In this document: one piece after another, positions 10,032 through 20,105 of the stretch | How positions within the stretch are numbered: position 1 is the first letter of the stretch | Layout: each line of letters opens with the position of its first letter | Source: Jaminaea rosea | Taxonomy: Eukaryota; Basidiomycota; Exobasidiomycetes; Microstromatales | DNA: 64,000 bases | NCBI RefSeq assembly: GCF_003144245.1 | Contig: NW_020289986.1 | Location: 62,001 to 126,000, forward strand | Direction of reading: 5' to 3' | Notes under the pieces: generated by a model | The model's database searches: none | What the model was told of the DNA's origin: nothing | The model's input: only the letters and a program-made list of their open reading frames with translations | Program-made: the position numbers and the translations under genes

Positions 10032-11109
10032 CTATCCGACCACCCTCTTAATCGTCTCCTCGCACCACTCGTACAACTCATCCTCGCTCTTCTGGTCCTT
10101 CGCCTCGTGGGAGGGACTGACCACTCTAGTCCACGGCGCAACGTATTGTCCGCCCAACTTCTCCCCATCCTGACTCGTGCAGATGTACAGCTGATTGAGC
10201 GCTCCGTACTCGGGGGGAAAGAGAAGGAACTGGATCATCCTCTTGGTCAGCGAGGGGACGTGTCTGGCTAGCTCCGTCTTGAGGTTTCCCGGGTTGCACG
10301 ACGCAAAGACGAGGCCCTGTGAAGCATAGAGGCGGTGGAACTTGTTTGCAGTGAGGATGTTGCCCATCTTGGAGTTGCCGTACAGGAGTTGACGACGCGT
10401 GTCGGAGGGCAGATACCACGCCTTGCCGCGATTTTTGATCTCGGGATCGGCCTTGCTGAAGGCAGGGGGACCCATGATGGCGTTGTGACCTGAAGAGGAG
10501 GTGAGACAGACTCGAGGTGAGAAGTCCTTGGAGCGGGCGGCGAGAAGAAGAGGTAGGGAGAGCTGGATGAGGTAGTGGTGTCCGAGCGTGTTGGTGGCCA
10601 ATTGGAGCTCAATGTCGTCTGCCGAGCGGGAGCCGAGCTGAGAGAGTGGGAAGACATTGTGATGGGTGGATGAGTGAGCGAGGAGTTGCAAGCCTGCAGC
10701 ATCTCGAGCTCGCGCGCCTACTCACGGGAGGGACCATGACTCCAGCGCTAGCAAAGAGCATGTGCAACTTATCAGTCTTCCCATGGAGCTCCTTGCCTGC
10801 CTTCTGAATGCCCTTCAAGCTAGCCAAGTCAAGCTCAAGGAACTCCATTCTGTTCAACGTCCCGCTGACGTCTCCCCTGGCCTCCAACTTCTTGACTGCC
10901 TCATCGTATTTCGTTTGGCTGCGCCCCGCGACGATGACCTTGGCAGCATCATGTTGCAGCAGGGCGTGCACTGTTTCAAGGCCGATGCCAGTGTATCCTC
11001 CCGTGACTACAGCGACCTTGCCTGTGAGAGGGGGCATGTCCGAAGGGTTCCATCCGGACTTCTTGCCCGGGAAGAGCTCGGCGTACATTGCAGAGAGCGT
11101 CTGCGGCAT
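10032..11109 (-). CDS. Short-chain dehydrogenase/reductase (retinol dehydrogenase/WWOX-like)
   Basis: Two exons, 10726-11109 and 10032-10637, giving 329 residues. Residues 36-43 form the NAD(P)-binding motif TGGYTGIG; the AGRSQTKYDEAVKKL stretch and the acidic pair in ELDLASL fit the usual cofactor pocket. FASAGVM replaces the NNAG motif. The catalytic pair is Tyr214 and Lys218 in YGNSK, with Ser in TSSSG. The layout matches classical or extended SDRs similar to retinol dehydrogenases and WW-domain oxidoreductases; many fungal homologues are annotated only as NAD(P)-binding proteins. The PPEYGALNQLYICTS and GGQYVAPW stretches near the C-terminus are also common in this subgroup. The substrate is unknown. 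Confidence 0.88.
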
Positions 11110-12333
11110 GTTGAAGGCGTATAGTCTGAGATATGGTGTGGGGACAAGAGATGAAAGAGGAGGGCTAGACCAGAATGACCGTTGCGAATTCTTGGGTTAA
11201 TGTAGGCAAATCTCAAAGGCCGGGCAGGCTGAGGTTGCGTCCGTGCATCCAGGCAGCGTGCGTGGAGGTGCTGGGTGCTGCAGGAGTGCCGCTTGACCGC
11301 TCCTGTCTGACACTTTCGTCGTCGCCTCGTTTCGCTGAGCGGTGAAATCTCCCTCGCACGCCGGAGGCCGCGTGCCGAATCGGCTGCCCCGAACTTGAGC
11401 GCCGTTGGTTGCCTGCGTTGCTCAGTAACAGACTGCGCTTCTGTTTCCATTGAAATTGGACGGTAAGCTCACCGCACATCGACGGCGATGGCGATGATCC
11501 TGACGGATGTCACGAATCCGGATCCATTTTTCCGGGCTGGAAGTAGGCGTCCTCTAGAAGAAGCAGGTTGTGGAAGCTCGCTCGCGCGCTGCACGCCCTC
11601 GACCTCAAAAGACAGACTTCAATATCGGTGACATTGGCCGGCCCACGCAAGCGGGAATCGCGCACGCTCAAGTTGCCAACAGGAGGAGGGGGTTTGGCGC
11701 CAAATCAAGCCATACGCCTCACCGTGCGGCAAAGGAAGCTGTCAGTGAAGTGAGGTTGCCCTACATCACCTCCGGTACTGACGAACATAGTCATGAGCAG
11801 GACGAGCAGCGATCCTCTAGCAGTCCCAACCGCGCCTGAGCGCCAAGGTCATGAACAGAACCAGCGGCGTTGAGCGCAATGAACAAGTCGGCTTCGTTGC
11901 TTGCCTCCGCCTTGAGGGCAATCCTACGCCGCCCTCGCTCTTCACTCGCGCCACGTCAAGCGAGCCTGTCTTGCCGCTGACGGCGTAGCCCTGGCCCTCG
12001 ACTCGATCTGACCCACCAGCCTTCGAATGAAGCGACGCGATGACAGGCAAGGAGAGCCAGAGCAAAAGAGCAAAAGAGCAAAAGAGCAACAGAGCAAACC
12101 AAAAGGCCGCGCTCGCCCTCGTTGCATCCTTGCCTCCCTTCCCTCCTGACCAACCTCTACTGCCCTCTCCCTTCCTTACCACCACGACGTCTTCCTCAAC
12201 CTCTCTCTCTAGCCCCAATCACGACAACACAAGCGTCGTTCTCCTGGTCTCTCTCACCTCGAGTCGCCCACCTTCTCCCGCCGACCTTGTCACAACCAAC
12301 ACCACAATCACCACCACCACCGTAGTCGTCAAC
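11110..12333. other. Long divergent gap between dehydrogenase and aquaporin
   Basis: No supported gene in about 1.2 kb. It holds a CT-rich 5' leader just before the aquaporin ATG (12170-12330) and a short tandem repeat near 12060-12090. Frames at 11213-11479 and 11817-12218 (minus) have skewed Arg/Ser/Cys composition and no family resemblance; I regard them as chance. Confidence 0.5.
12059..12093 (+). repeat. Short tandem repeat, unit AGCAAAAG
   Basis: About three to four imperfect copies of AGCAAAAG upstream of the aquaglyceroporin start. This is a simple repeat with no known role. Confidence 0.6.
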
Positions 12334-13448
12334 ATGGACCCCGAAACCGGTGCCGACTCTGCTCCCCCTTCGTCTCCTCCTACCGTCTTCCAGCGCTTCA
12401 AGGCCAACTGGGGTGACTACGTAGCCGAGGCTATTGGAGCCGGTACAATCGTTCTCTTTGGGTCGGGTGCAAGCCTTCAGCTTCAGCTTTACGGCGCCGG
12501 CGATGTGCTGACCGCTCACCTTGGTGGGCACGAGATGGGACGAGCGTCATGACCGAATGTTCACCCACTGATCCATTTCATCCCTGTTCTACCCCTCCTT
12601 GCACGCCAGGGTGGGCCATCGGTGTCGGCCTCGGTGCCTACGTAGCCGGACCCATCAGTGGCGGCCACATCAACCCGGCAGTCACCATCGCTCAAGCCGT
12701 CTTCCGTCGCTTCCCTCTGAGGAAGGTGAGCCCTACTCATCGCCGCTGGCGTCACCTTGCCACTTGTGCCTCGCCACTCACACTCACACTCACCCTGATC
12801 CTTCCCTCTTGCTCGCCCACCTAGGTGCCCGGCTACCTCCTCGCTCAGACTCTCGGATGCTTCATCGCCGCTTGGATCATCTACACCAACTACAGCGAGG
12901 CCATCGACCACTTCGAGCCCAACGGTGGCCGCGCAGTCTTCGGCACCAACGCCACAGCAGGCAATTTCATCAGCATCCCCGCTCCGGGCATCTCTCTCTG
13001 GTCAGCCTTCCACGACGAGTTCCTCGGCACGGCTCTCCTCGTAGGCGGTATCTTTGCCTTTACCAACCCAGCTCTGCCTGGCCACGCACTGGCCTTTGCC
13101 ATCTTCTTCTTGCTCCTCGCCATCGCCAACGGTGTCGGTGCTCAGACTGGCGCGGCCATCAATCCGGCTAGGGACTTTGGACCTAGGCTAGCGCTCGCTA
13201 CTCTGGGCTACCCAATCAAGGACCTATTTGGGCATAACTCGGGCTACTGGTGAGCTCGATCACCGCGACTCAGCACCACCGCTCACGATTGCCAAGCTAA
13301 CCTCTCTTGCTCTCTCGCGTGCCGCGACAGGCTCCACGGCATCTGGGCAGCCAATATTCTTGGCGGCCTCGTCGGTGCAGGGCTGGTAGACCTCCTCCTC
13401 TACACTGGAGCCGATTCTATCTTCAATCGCCCGCCTGAGCTCCCCTAG
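12334..13448 (+). CDS. Aquaglyceroporin (MIP family)
   Basis: Four exons, 12334-12523, 12610-12725, 12825-13249 and 13331-13448, giving 282 residues. The two half-helix boxes are present: SGGHINPAVT in the first half and AAINPARDFGPRLA in the second. The Asp after the second NPAR is the mark of glycerol-conducting members (GlpF/Fps1 type) as opposed to strict water channels. Six hydrophobic membrane segments can be picked out, for example YVAEAIGAGTIVLFGSG and GHALAFAIFFLLLAIANGVG. The protein is short, lacking the long N- and C-terminal regulatory tails of yeast Fps1, so gating by that mechanism is unlikely. Expected role: glycerol and water passage through the plasma membrane. Confidence 0.92.
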
Positions 13449-13880
13449 GCCAGCACGATTGGCATCAAGCACTGGGGTACTACCTTCCCTAATGAACAAG
13501 ACTCAGCATCAGCTCAGCAACACTCCCTCACCTAGACTACCCCTCCTCAGCACCAACCCCCCCCCCCCCCCCCCCCCCCCCTTGGTCTTCAAATTCAGTC
13601 GAGCAGGCTCGACTACCGAACGTCCTTCGTTCACGCCCAAATGTTGCTCCTCGCTCCTTTTACCTTCCGCTCTCTTTTTGTGTCTCGATAATCTATCAAC
13701 AAGTCTGTGCGTAACATGAAAACGTCAATGCCAAGTCTTTTCCTCGAGAACCAGGTGCGAAGGAACAGGCCAAGAAGAGTGAGAGAGATGAGTTGCAGTC
13801 TGGTCTACCTGAAGCTTCTGCGATTGGATATGATGATCATTGATAGTCGGAAACAAGCTTCGTCCTGCTCTTGAGCTTCT
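13449..13880. other. Convergent gap with poly-C tract
   Basis: Spacer between the aquaporin and Cwc21-like stops. Its only notable content is an uninterrupted C run (listed separately). Confidence 0.5.
13557..13581. repeat. Poly-C run of 25 bases
   Basis: Uninterrupted mononucleotide tract about 110 bases past the aquaporin stop. The written length may be unreliable, as such runs are hard to sequence. Confidence 0.9.
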
Positions 13881-15244
13881 TCAACGTCGAGGCGAAGGGC
13901 TCCTACTCGAGCGACTGCTACCAGAGTAGCTACTACTACTATCGACGCTCCTGCTCCGGCTTCTGCTCCTTCCCCTGCTATCATCTCGTCTCGCGCCACG
14001 ACCACTCCTCCTCGCATCCTCTTCCGCAGCACGACGGCGAGGAGAAGGGGGCAACGAGGAGCTCCTACTCTCGCTAAGGCTTGCATCACGAGAGTCCCTG
14101 CGCTGTCTTCGCGGCGGCGGTGCTTCACGACGTCCGGAAGGAGGCGAGGGCGAGCGACTGGCCTCGCTGAGTGGAGTGCGACGACGGCGACCGTCTGGTG
14201 GAGGGCTGCGACTGCGGCTTGGTGATCGGCTATAGCTCCGGCTGCGACTGCGACTGTAGCTGTAGCTGCGTCCTCGGCTCGAGTAGCTGTCTCTGCGTCC
14301 ACGACCCGGGCCGCGACCGCGACTATCGTCGGAGGGAGTGAAGCTGGGCTGTCGTCGACGAGGCGGTGGAGAAAGGGAGCGACGACGGTAGTCTCGGTCG
14401 TCCTCGTCGTCTGATCGGCGGCGTCGTGGAGGTGGGGAAGGCGAACGAGAGGCGCTGTCGTAGCGCCGTCCGCTTCTCGGTGCAGGCGAAGGAGAGCGGC
14501 GTGGCCTCTTGCCCGGCGGTCCATCTCTGGCGTCTCTGCGCTCCTCATTCTCGTATCCTCTCCTGCCCCTCTCTTCGCGATTTCTCCTCATCTCCCTCTC
14601 AAACTCATCCCTCTCCCTCGCCAATCTCTCACGCTTCTCTGCCCACTCGCGCTTTCGCTCCTCCTCTTCTTCCAGCTTGCGTCTCTTTGCCTCAAATCTC
14701 TCCTGCTTGCGCCGCTCCTGTAGCTCCTTGTCCCAAGCTTGACCCTCCTGATATTCGGGATCGATGCGCAACGCCCGGCCAAAGGACTCGACTTCCCTCT
14801 GCTTAGCTACACCGCGGGCGTGTACGTCTGAAGGGCGGAGATTCTTGATCTCTTGATGACTCGGCCCACCCCTCGCTGGCCCCGGTCCTTGCGAAGCAGC
14901 AAGCAAGCTCTTCCTCAGCTCCCCAACTTGTTGCTCGATCTCTGCGTCGGGCAGGCCGCGATCCTCGAGCTGGTCGCGCAGCTCCATGCATTTCACCTCT
15001 ACGCGCCTCTTGCGATCATGCTCGAGAATGCCTGCATCTGGCTGGCGGTTGAGGGTGGGTTTCTCCTGGACATTGCGGTAGTCTTCGCGCGGGCGATAGT
15101 GCGAGACATTCTTTGTGATGTAGCCGGAGGTGCCGCTGGGTGGAGGAACGGGGTAGGTTAGTGGATGGACGAGGATGCGGATGAATCATTGACTGCTGCT
15201 ACTCACGAGCCTCTCGGCGTGGCGAGGCCAATGCCGTTATACAT
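13881..15244 (-). CDS. CWC21: Cwc21/SRRM2-like spliceosome protein with RS domain
   Basis: Two exons, 15207-15244 and 13881-15135, giving 430 residues. The first exon encodes MYNGIGLATPRG, the almost invariant N-terminus of Cwc21 and SRm300/SRRM2, followed across the intron by SGTSGYITKNVSHYRP. The cwf21 domain follows (HDRKRRVEVKCMELRDQLED), with the helical stretch that binds Prp8 and Snu114 in the activated spliceosome. After it comes a charged coiled region (LEEEEERKREWAEKRERLAR) and a long Arg/Ser repeat tail, longer than in yeast Cwc21 and closer to the animal protein. The role is in splicing in the nucleus. It shares a 211-base divergent gap with the Q-rich gene. Confidence 0.93.
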
Positions 15245-15455
15245 GCTAGCCGGCTGGAAGAGAACGTGAGGGTGAGGAAGGAAGAGTGGAGCTGAGTGGC
15301 CGTAGCCGACTTTCCCTTTCGTCGGCGTGACTCTGGGTCAACGGGCGGAACTAGAGTAGACCACAGCGTTTTCGACCTCGTCCGCTCGACGCGCAAGATG
15401 CGGATCGATGGCCTTCTTATCCTACATCCACATACATCTTCCCGACCGTGGTATC

Positions 15456-15810
15456 ATGAAGAGGTGAGCGCAATCAAGGCAACGTGCTCTGCGCATAGCT
15501 GACATCCGTCTTCCGTCTTCGCCAATGCAGACCTTACCCTTACACAGGGCCGGGGTCCTCTGCCACGCCGGCCACTCCTCAGCCAGGCCAAGCGACTCCT
15601 GCTATCGCTGGCCCAATCGACTATTCTAACTACGGCTATGGCGGGACAGCTGCTCAGCAACAACAACAACAGCAGCAGCAGCAGCCGGCCAAGCCTATGA
15701 CCAACGAAGAGCAGCAAGCTCAGTGGCATCAGCAATGGCAGCAATATTATGCCCAGCAGGCAGCAGCGGCAGCCGCAGGGGGAGCAGGACAAACTGCTCC
15801 TCAACTTGCT

Positions 15811-15841
<31 letters not shown>

Positions 15842-18800
15842 CTCAACAGCAATTTGCCGGACCTCAATACCCTCAACAGCAGCCTCAACCGCAGCAGCAG
15901 TATCCTCAGCAGCCTTATCAGCAGCAAGCGGGGCCGCAGTATCCTCAGCCTGGCCAGGCAAGACCGCCTGCATACAATCAGCAGACTCAGGTCCAGTACG
16001 GCCAGCCATATGCAGGATATCCTCAACAACCAGCTCCATACAATGCAGCGCCTGCACCTCCCGCACCTAGACCACACATCAATCCTCATTATGCACCACA
16101 ACATCAGCAACAGCCCCCTCAGCAAGGCTTCTACCCTGGCGGTCAGCCTGGCCCCACCCCACCTCCAGCCAAGCGTCAACGCTTCGATGCTGCCCCCGCG
16201 CCCTTCGCTGGACCGCAGACCTACCCTGCTCAGTCTATGCAGATGCAGCAGCAGCAGCAACAAGTTGACCCCAATCAATTCAACATCAACAACTCTCCCT
16301 CATCATCTTTTGGCTGGCCAGGCGCACAGGGCGCAGCGCCCGCAGGCCTACCCCCTCGACCCATGACTGGCCCGCCGCGAGGAGGGGCGACTGGAGGTCC
16401 CGGAAGAGGAGGACCAATGGGCGGTTTTGCGGCTGCTCGCCCCCCTCAGCACATGCAAGGTCCCCAGCAACAGCAGCAGATGGGCCACCAGCAAGCCGGC
16501 CCAACTGGGCGAGGGCGCGGCGGCGCGCATATGCCCGGATCAGGTCGAGGAGGCGCAATGATGTCTGCCCCAAGCGGACCCAGTCGTGGTGGCGGCAACG
16601 CCTCACGCTCGTCCAGCTCCAGTCGAGGCGGTTTCAGCTCGCAGAACTCGATCCCTACAGGCAACAAGAATCGCTTCAACCTCCCCCAACAGAGCGTCAT
16701 CCCCGGCAGTGGCGGAATCAAAGCTCCCTCTGGTCCCAGCGGAAGCTCTGCCCCTTCCAGTAGACATGGCACGCCGACACTCCCCTCTGCACCGGCTTCG
16801 TCCTCCCGCAACAAGCTTCCGGCCGCCCAGACTGTCCGCGCAGGCAGCACCGCATCTGATTCGCCCGTGATCGCACCGGCGAAGAAGACATCTACTGACT
16901 TTCGTATCACAAGAATCGAGATTCCAGACATTCAGTGGAGATGGGATCTGGCCGAGGCGCGGGCTGCAAATGCTGCGAGAGAGGAGGCCGAGGCACAGGC
17001 AGAAGAGGAGGAGCGTGCCGCTGCGGAGGCGGCGGCTGCTGCCGCCGCTGCTGCTGCTGCTGCTGAAGGCAGCGATGATGAGTCAAACGATGAAGAGGAC
17101 GACGATGACGCAGCTGAGAAAGGCGAGGACGACGACGATGCAGCAACAGAAGCAGCTTCTGAGGCTGGAACCACCACAACCGCCAACAACGAGCCTCGCG
17201 CTCGCACACCAAGGGCGCCAGCATTTCAACGCAACAAACAACAGCAGCGAGGACGGCAGAATGGCAACAACAGTCAGCAGCAAGACGCCAACTGCAAGCT
17301 GCGCATCTGCTTTGCTTCTCCGGCCATCAAGCCTCCCGCTGGAGCCCCCACTGGTCCCAGTGCGGAGCGCAAGCCAAAGAAGAAGAAAGGGAAGGGCAAT
17401 AAGCAACAGCAGCAACCACAGCAGCAGCCGGCAGCGGAGCAAGGCCCCGAGGATGAGACAGCGGAGGCGAACAAAGACACGAGCGGTGAGCCTGCATCTG
17501 CTCCAGACGTTCCAGAGAAAGACACTGCGTCCGTGAACATGACTCGTATCAAAGAAGAAGAGGGCGAAGGAGCTAGCGATGCGGCGAAAGCGCAGCCTGC
17601 TAATCCTGACGCTTCGCAAGGAGCAGTCGAGGGCGAGGTCAGCGCTACGCAACAGAAGGAGGGCGAAAATCAGGCACATGCTTCCAAAGACTCGGCGGCT
17701 CCAGAAGATTCGCAGACCAAGGCAGTCAAAGCAGAGGCAGATTTGGAGAATGTCGCAGAAGACGCGATAGAGGGCGCACAGCCCAGCCAGAAGTCTGGTC
17801 CGTCGTCAATCGCTCTCGTAGACTCGGAAGGCTGGAATCCTTTCAGCTCCGCTATCCCGCAGTCCTCCGCAAACCGACTCACGATCACTTACAGCTCTCG
17901 CGCTGGCAGTGTTAGGCGGCTGGGCATAGATGTATCCGTCGTCGAGCAGGTGCGGATCGATCGTGCGCGAGGCAGGGTGGAAGTGGATGTGACGGTGACG
18001 AGGCCCAGTGACGGGGCGAGAAAGAAGGTCTCGGATGCCAAGGAAAGAGAGGTGAAGGAGTGGCAGACTTGGAAGGGAGTGTTGGTGAGTTTGACCGAGG
18101 CGCAGAAGAAGAGCTACATGAGCGTCTACTGATTGAGCCTTTCCTCCATGCGCACGTACAGGTTGAGGCAAGGGAGAACACGACGGATAACTTTGCGGTG
18201 CAGAGTCGATCCGATCTTGAGCTTGCTTGGGCCAATGACTCCGAAGCTGCCTCGAAGACTCTTGATGACGGAGATCAAGATGCTGTGATGCAGAGCGAAG
18301 GGCAAGCAGAGACGGACCCGTCGGCGTCGTACTGTTCGCTACCACCGCTGCACCGCATGGAGGCGAGCGGTGATGGCGGCGACCGTCGCGACGGTGCGAC
18401 TGAGAAGATCAAGAGCGAGGCGAATGCAGAAGACGCAAATAAGGATAGTGGCGGCGATGGCGGCAACGCTGATTTCATCACTTGCACGACGACCCTCATC
18501 ATCCACCTGGATCGCTTCTCCGCGCAACCTGAGGCCAAATGGATCAAGACGGGCGACGTCGACGAGTGGTTGTACGCGATTGCTGGCTTCGCCCCGGCCG
18601 CTGCTTCGTCGACGTCTGCTGACGGAGTGCACGCCTGGTCCTCCAAGCTGTACGTTCTCGATCCGGACCCGCCTCCGACGATGCAGGACGTCTTTTCCGA
18701 TTGGTCTTCCCGCTCTGTTCTCGGAACAGGGCGTGATCGCCGCAGGTTCATCAGCGAGTATCTTCAGACTCCTCGAGGTCAGATTGAGATTCTGTGTCGC

Positions 18801-19930
18801 CTGGTGAGGGGAGAAAGGAGCGCTCCTGCCACAAATTGGGGTTTGGCAACCGGTGAGAGTGGAACGTCGGAGCTGGCCAAGGCGGCAAAGAGGTCAAAGT
18901 TTTCTAGTCATCAGACGCATCTCTCTCTTGCTGTCTTGGCCTTGTTCGGGCTGGCGGAGGAGTACGCTGGTAAGATCGGGGAGACAGCGAAAGAAGAGCC
19001 GGAGATGATTGAGTCCGAGTCGCAGTCCAAGAAGCAGGGAAAGGGCAAAGCTCGCAGCACCAGCCAGGCCGCCAGCAGTAGCGGGAGCGACGAGTTCTCG
19101 CAACGCATCGATGGCCTCCTGATGAGCATGCCGCCGAACCTTATCAGTCGCGCGCTCGATGGCATGGTAAGTCCTGCGCTCCATCACATGCTTTTGTTCT
19201 GATCTTCTCCCGCTAACCAAGACACCCCCATCCGCCTCCGCGCTCGCAGTGCAAAGAGGTCCTCGAGAAGCAGCAGAAGGAGAAGCAGCAAGCGCAACTG
19301 CTTGCGCAAAGAGCCAAGGCGAGCGCGGCGGCGGCTGCGGTGACCCCTTCTCCGCGTCGCAGCGTGAGTGCAGCGGCGTCATCGTCGCCATCGTCTGCGA
19401 AGAAGGCCAAAGCAGGGACGGAGGCGTCGTCGTCGTCGCAGTTTCAAGGCAAGTCCAACGGCGCAGGCGAGAGAGTCAACAGCAGCAGCGGTGGTCACGA
19501 GGCGAAAGAGCAGGGCGACAGTGCTGCGACTGTTGAGGCCGACTCCTCGAAGAAGAGCGTTCCAGATCTCAAGCAGAATGAAGGCGGAGACATAGCGACA
19601 GCGCAGCATGACGCGAGCGATGAGGCTCTGTCGGCTCCTGCTGAGAGCTCTGCGCCGACGAACGATCTCGAGGTGGCGGCTGCGGCTGCAGCGGGGGCGC
19701 ACGCACCAGCTGATGTCGCAGTGCTGCCCGTACCTAGCGACGCTGATGGTCAAGATGGTACAAAGATTTCTGAGCCGGCGAAAGAGGATGGTGATGCGGA
19801 CATGGCAGAGCCGACGGACGGCAGCGCTGCTGTGGACACATCTGCGGTCAAAGAGGCAGAACATAGCAATGCTGCTAAGGGTGAAGCGCCTCGTGATGAC
19901 ATGGCGGGTGATGCTCACACTGCAGCATAG
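15456..19930 (+). CDS. Large Q-rich protein of unknown function
   Basis: Four exons by splice sites and phase: 15456-15463, 15531-18084, 18162-19166, 19250-19930, about 1415 residues. The first exon is only ATGAAGAG, giving MKRPYPYTGPGSS. Residues 50-300 are rich in Gln/Pro with CAG/CAA runs; an Arg/Gly-rich part follows, then an Ala/Glu/Asp-rich linker. Between these lie islands that look folded: FRITRIEIPDIQWRWDL, CKLRICFASPAIKPP, SSIALVDSEGWNPFSSAIPQ with RRLGIDVSVVEQVRIDRA, WKGVLVEARENTTDNFAVQS (across an intron), DVDEWLYAIAGF and RDRRRFISEYLQTPRGQIEI. I do not recognise the family. The low-complexity N-terminus suggests a nuclear or RNA-linked scaffold, but that is a guess. The second large frame at 18060-19202 belongs to this gene. 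Confidence 0.75.
15815..15842 (+). repeat. CAG/CAA trinucleotide run (polyglutamine)
   Basis: A near-pure CAG run inside the Q-rich gene; others occur at about 15659-15690 and 16245-16262. They encode polyGln and are likely to vary in length between strains. Confidence 0.8.
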
Positions 19931-20105
19931 AAGTGGGAGGACAATTCCAGTGCGGGACTCTGTGCGCTTCCTTCCAGACTCGTTGCTTCTTGAGAAGATC
20001 ATCTATTTTCACTTGGCTTTCATGCGCCCCAGCCTCTTGTTTTCTCTCGTCACTCATAACATAATTCCAATGCGTCCCAATGACCTGATCGCGCCCGCTA
20101 CATTA

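Noticed and set aside
11817-12218. 133-codon minus-strand frame before the aquaporin
   Set aside because: It is the antisense of a repeat and CT-rich leader, with skewed composition.
15454-16278. 274-codon Leu-rich minus-strand frame
   Set aside because: It is the antisense of the CAG/CAA-rich Q tract, which reads as Leu and Cys runs on the other strand.
18060-19202. Separate 380-residue gene
   Set aside because: Splicing joins it in phase to the upstream Q-rich frame, so it is an exon of that gene.
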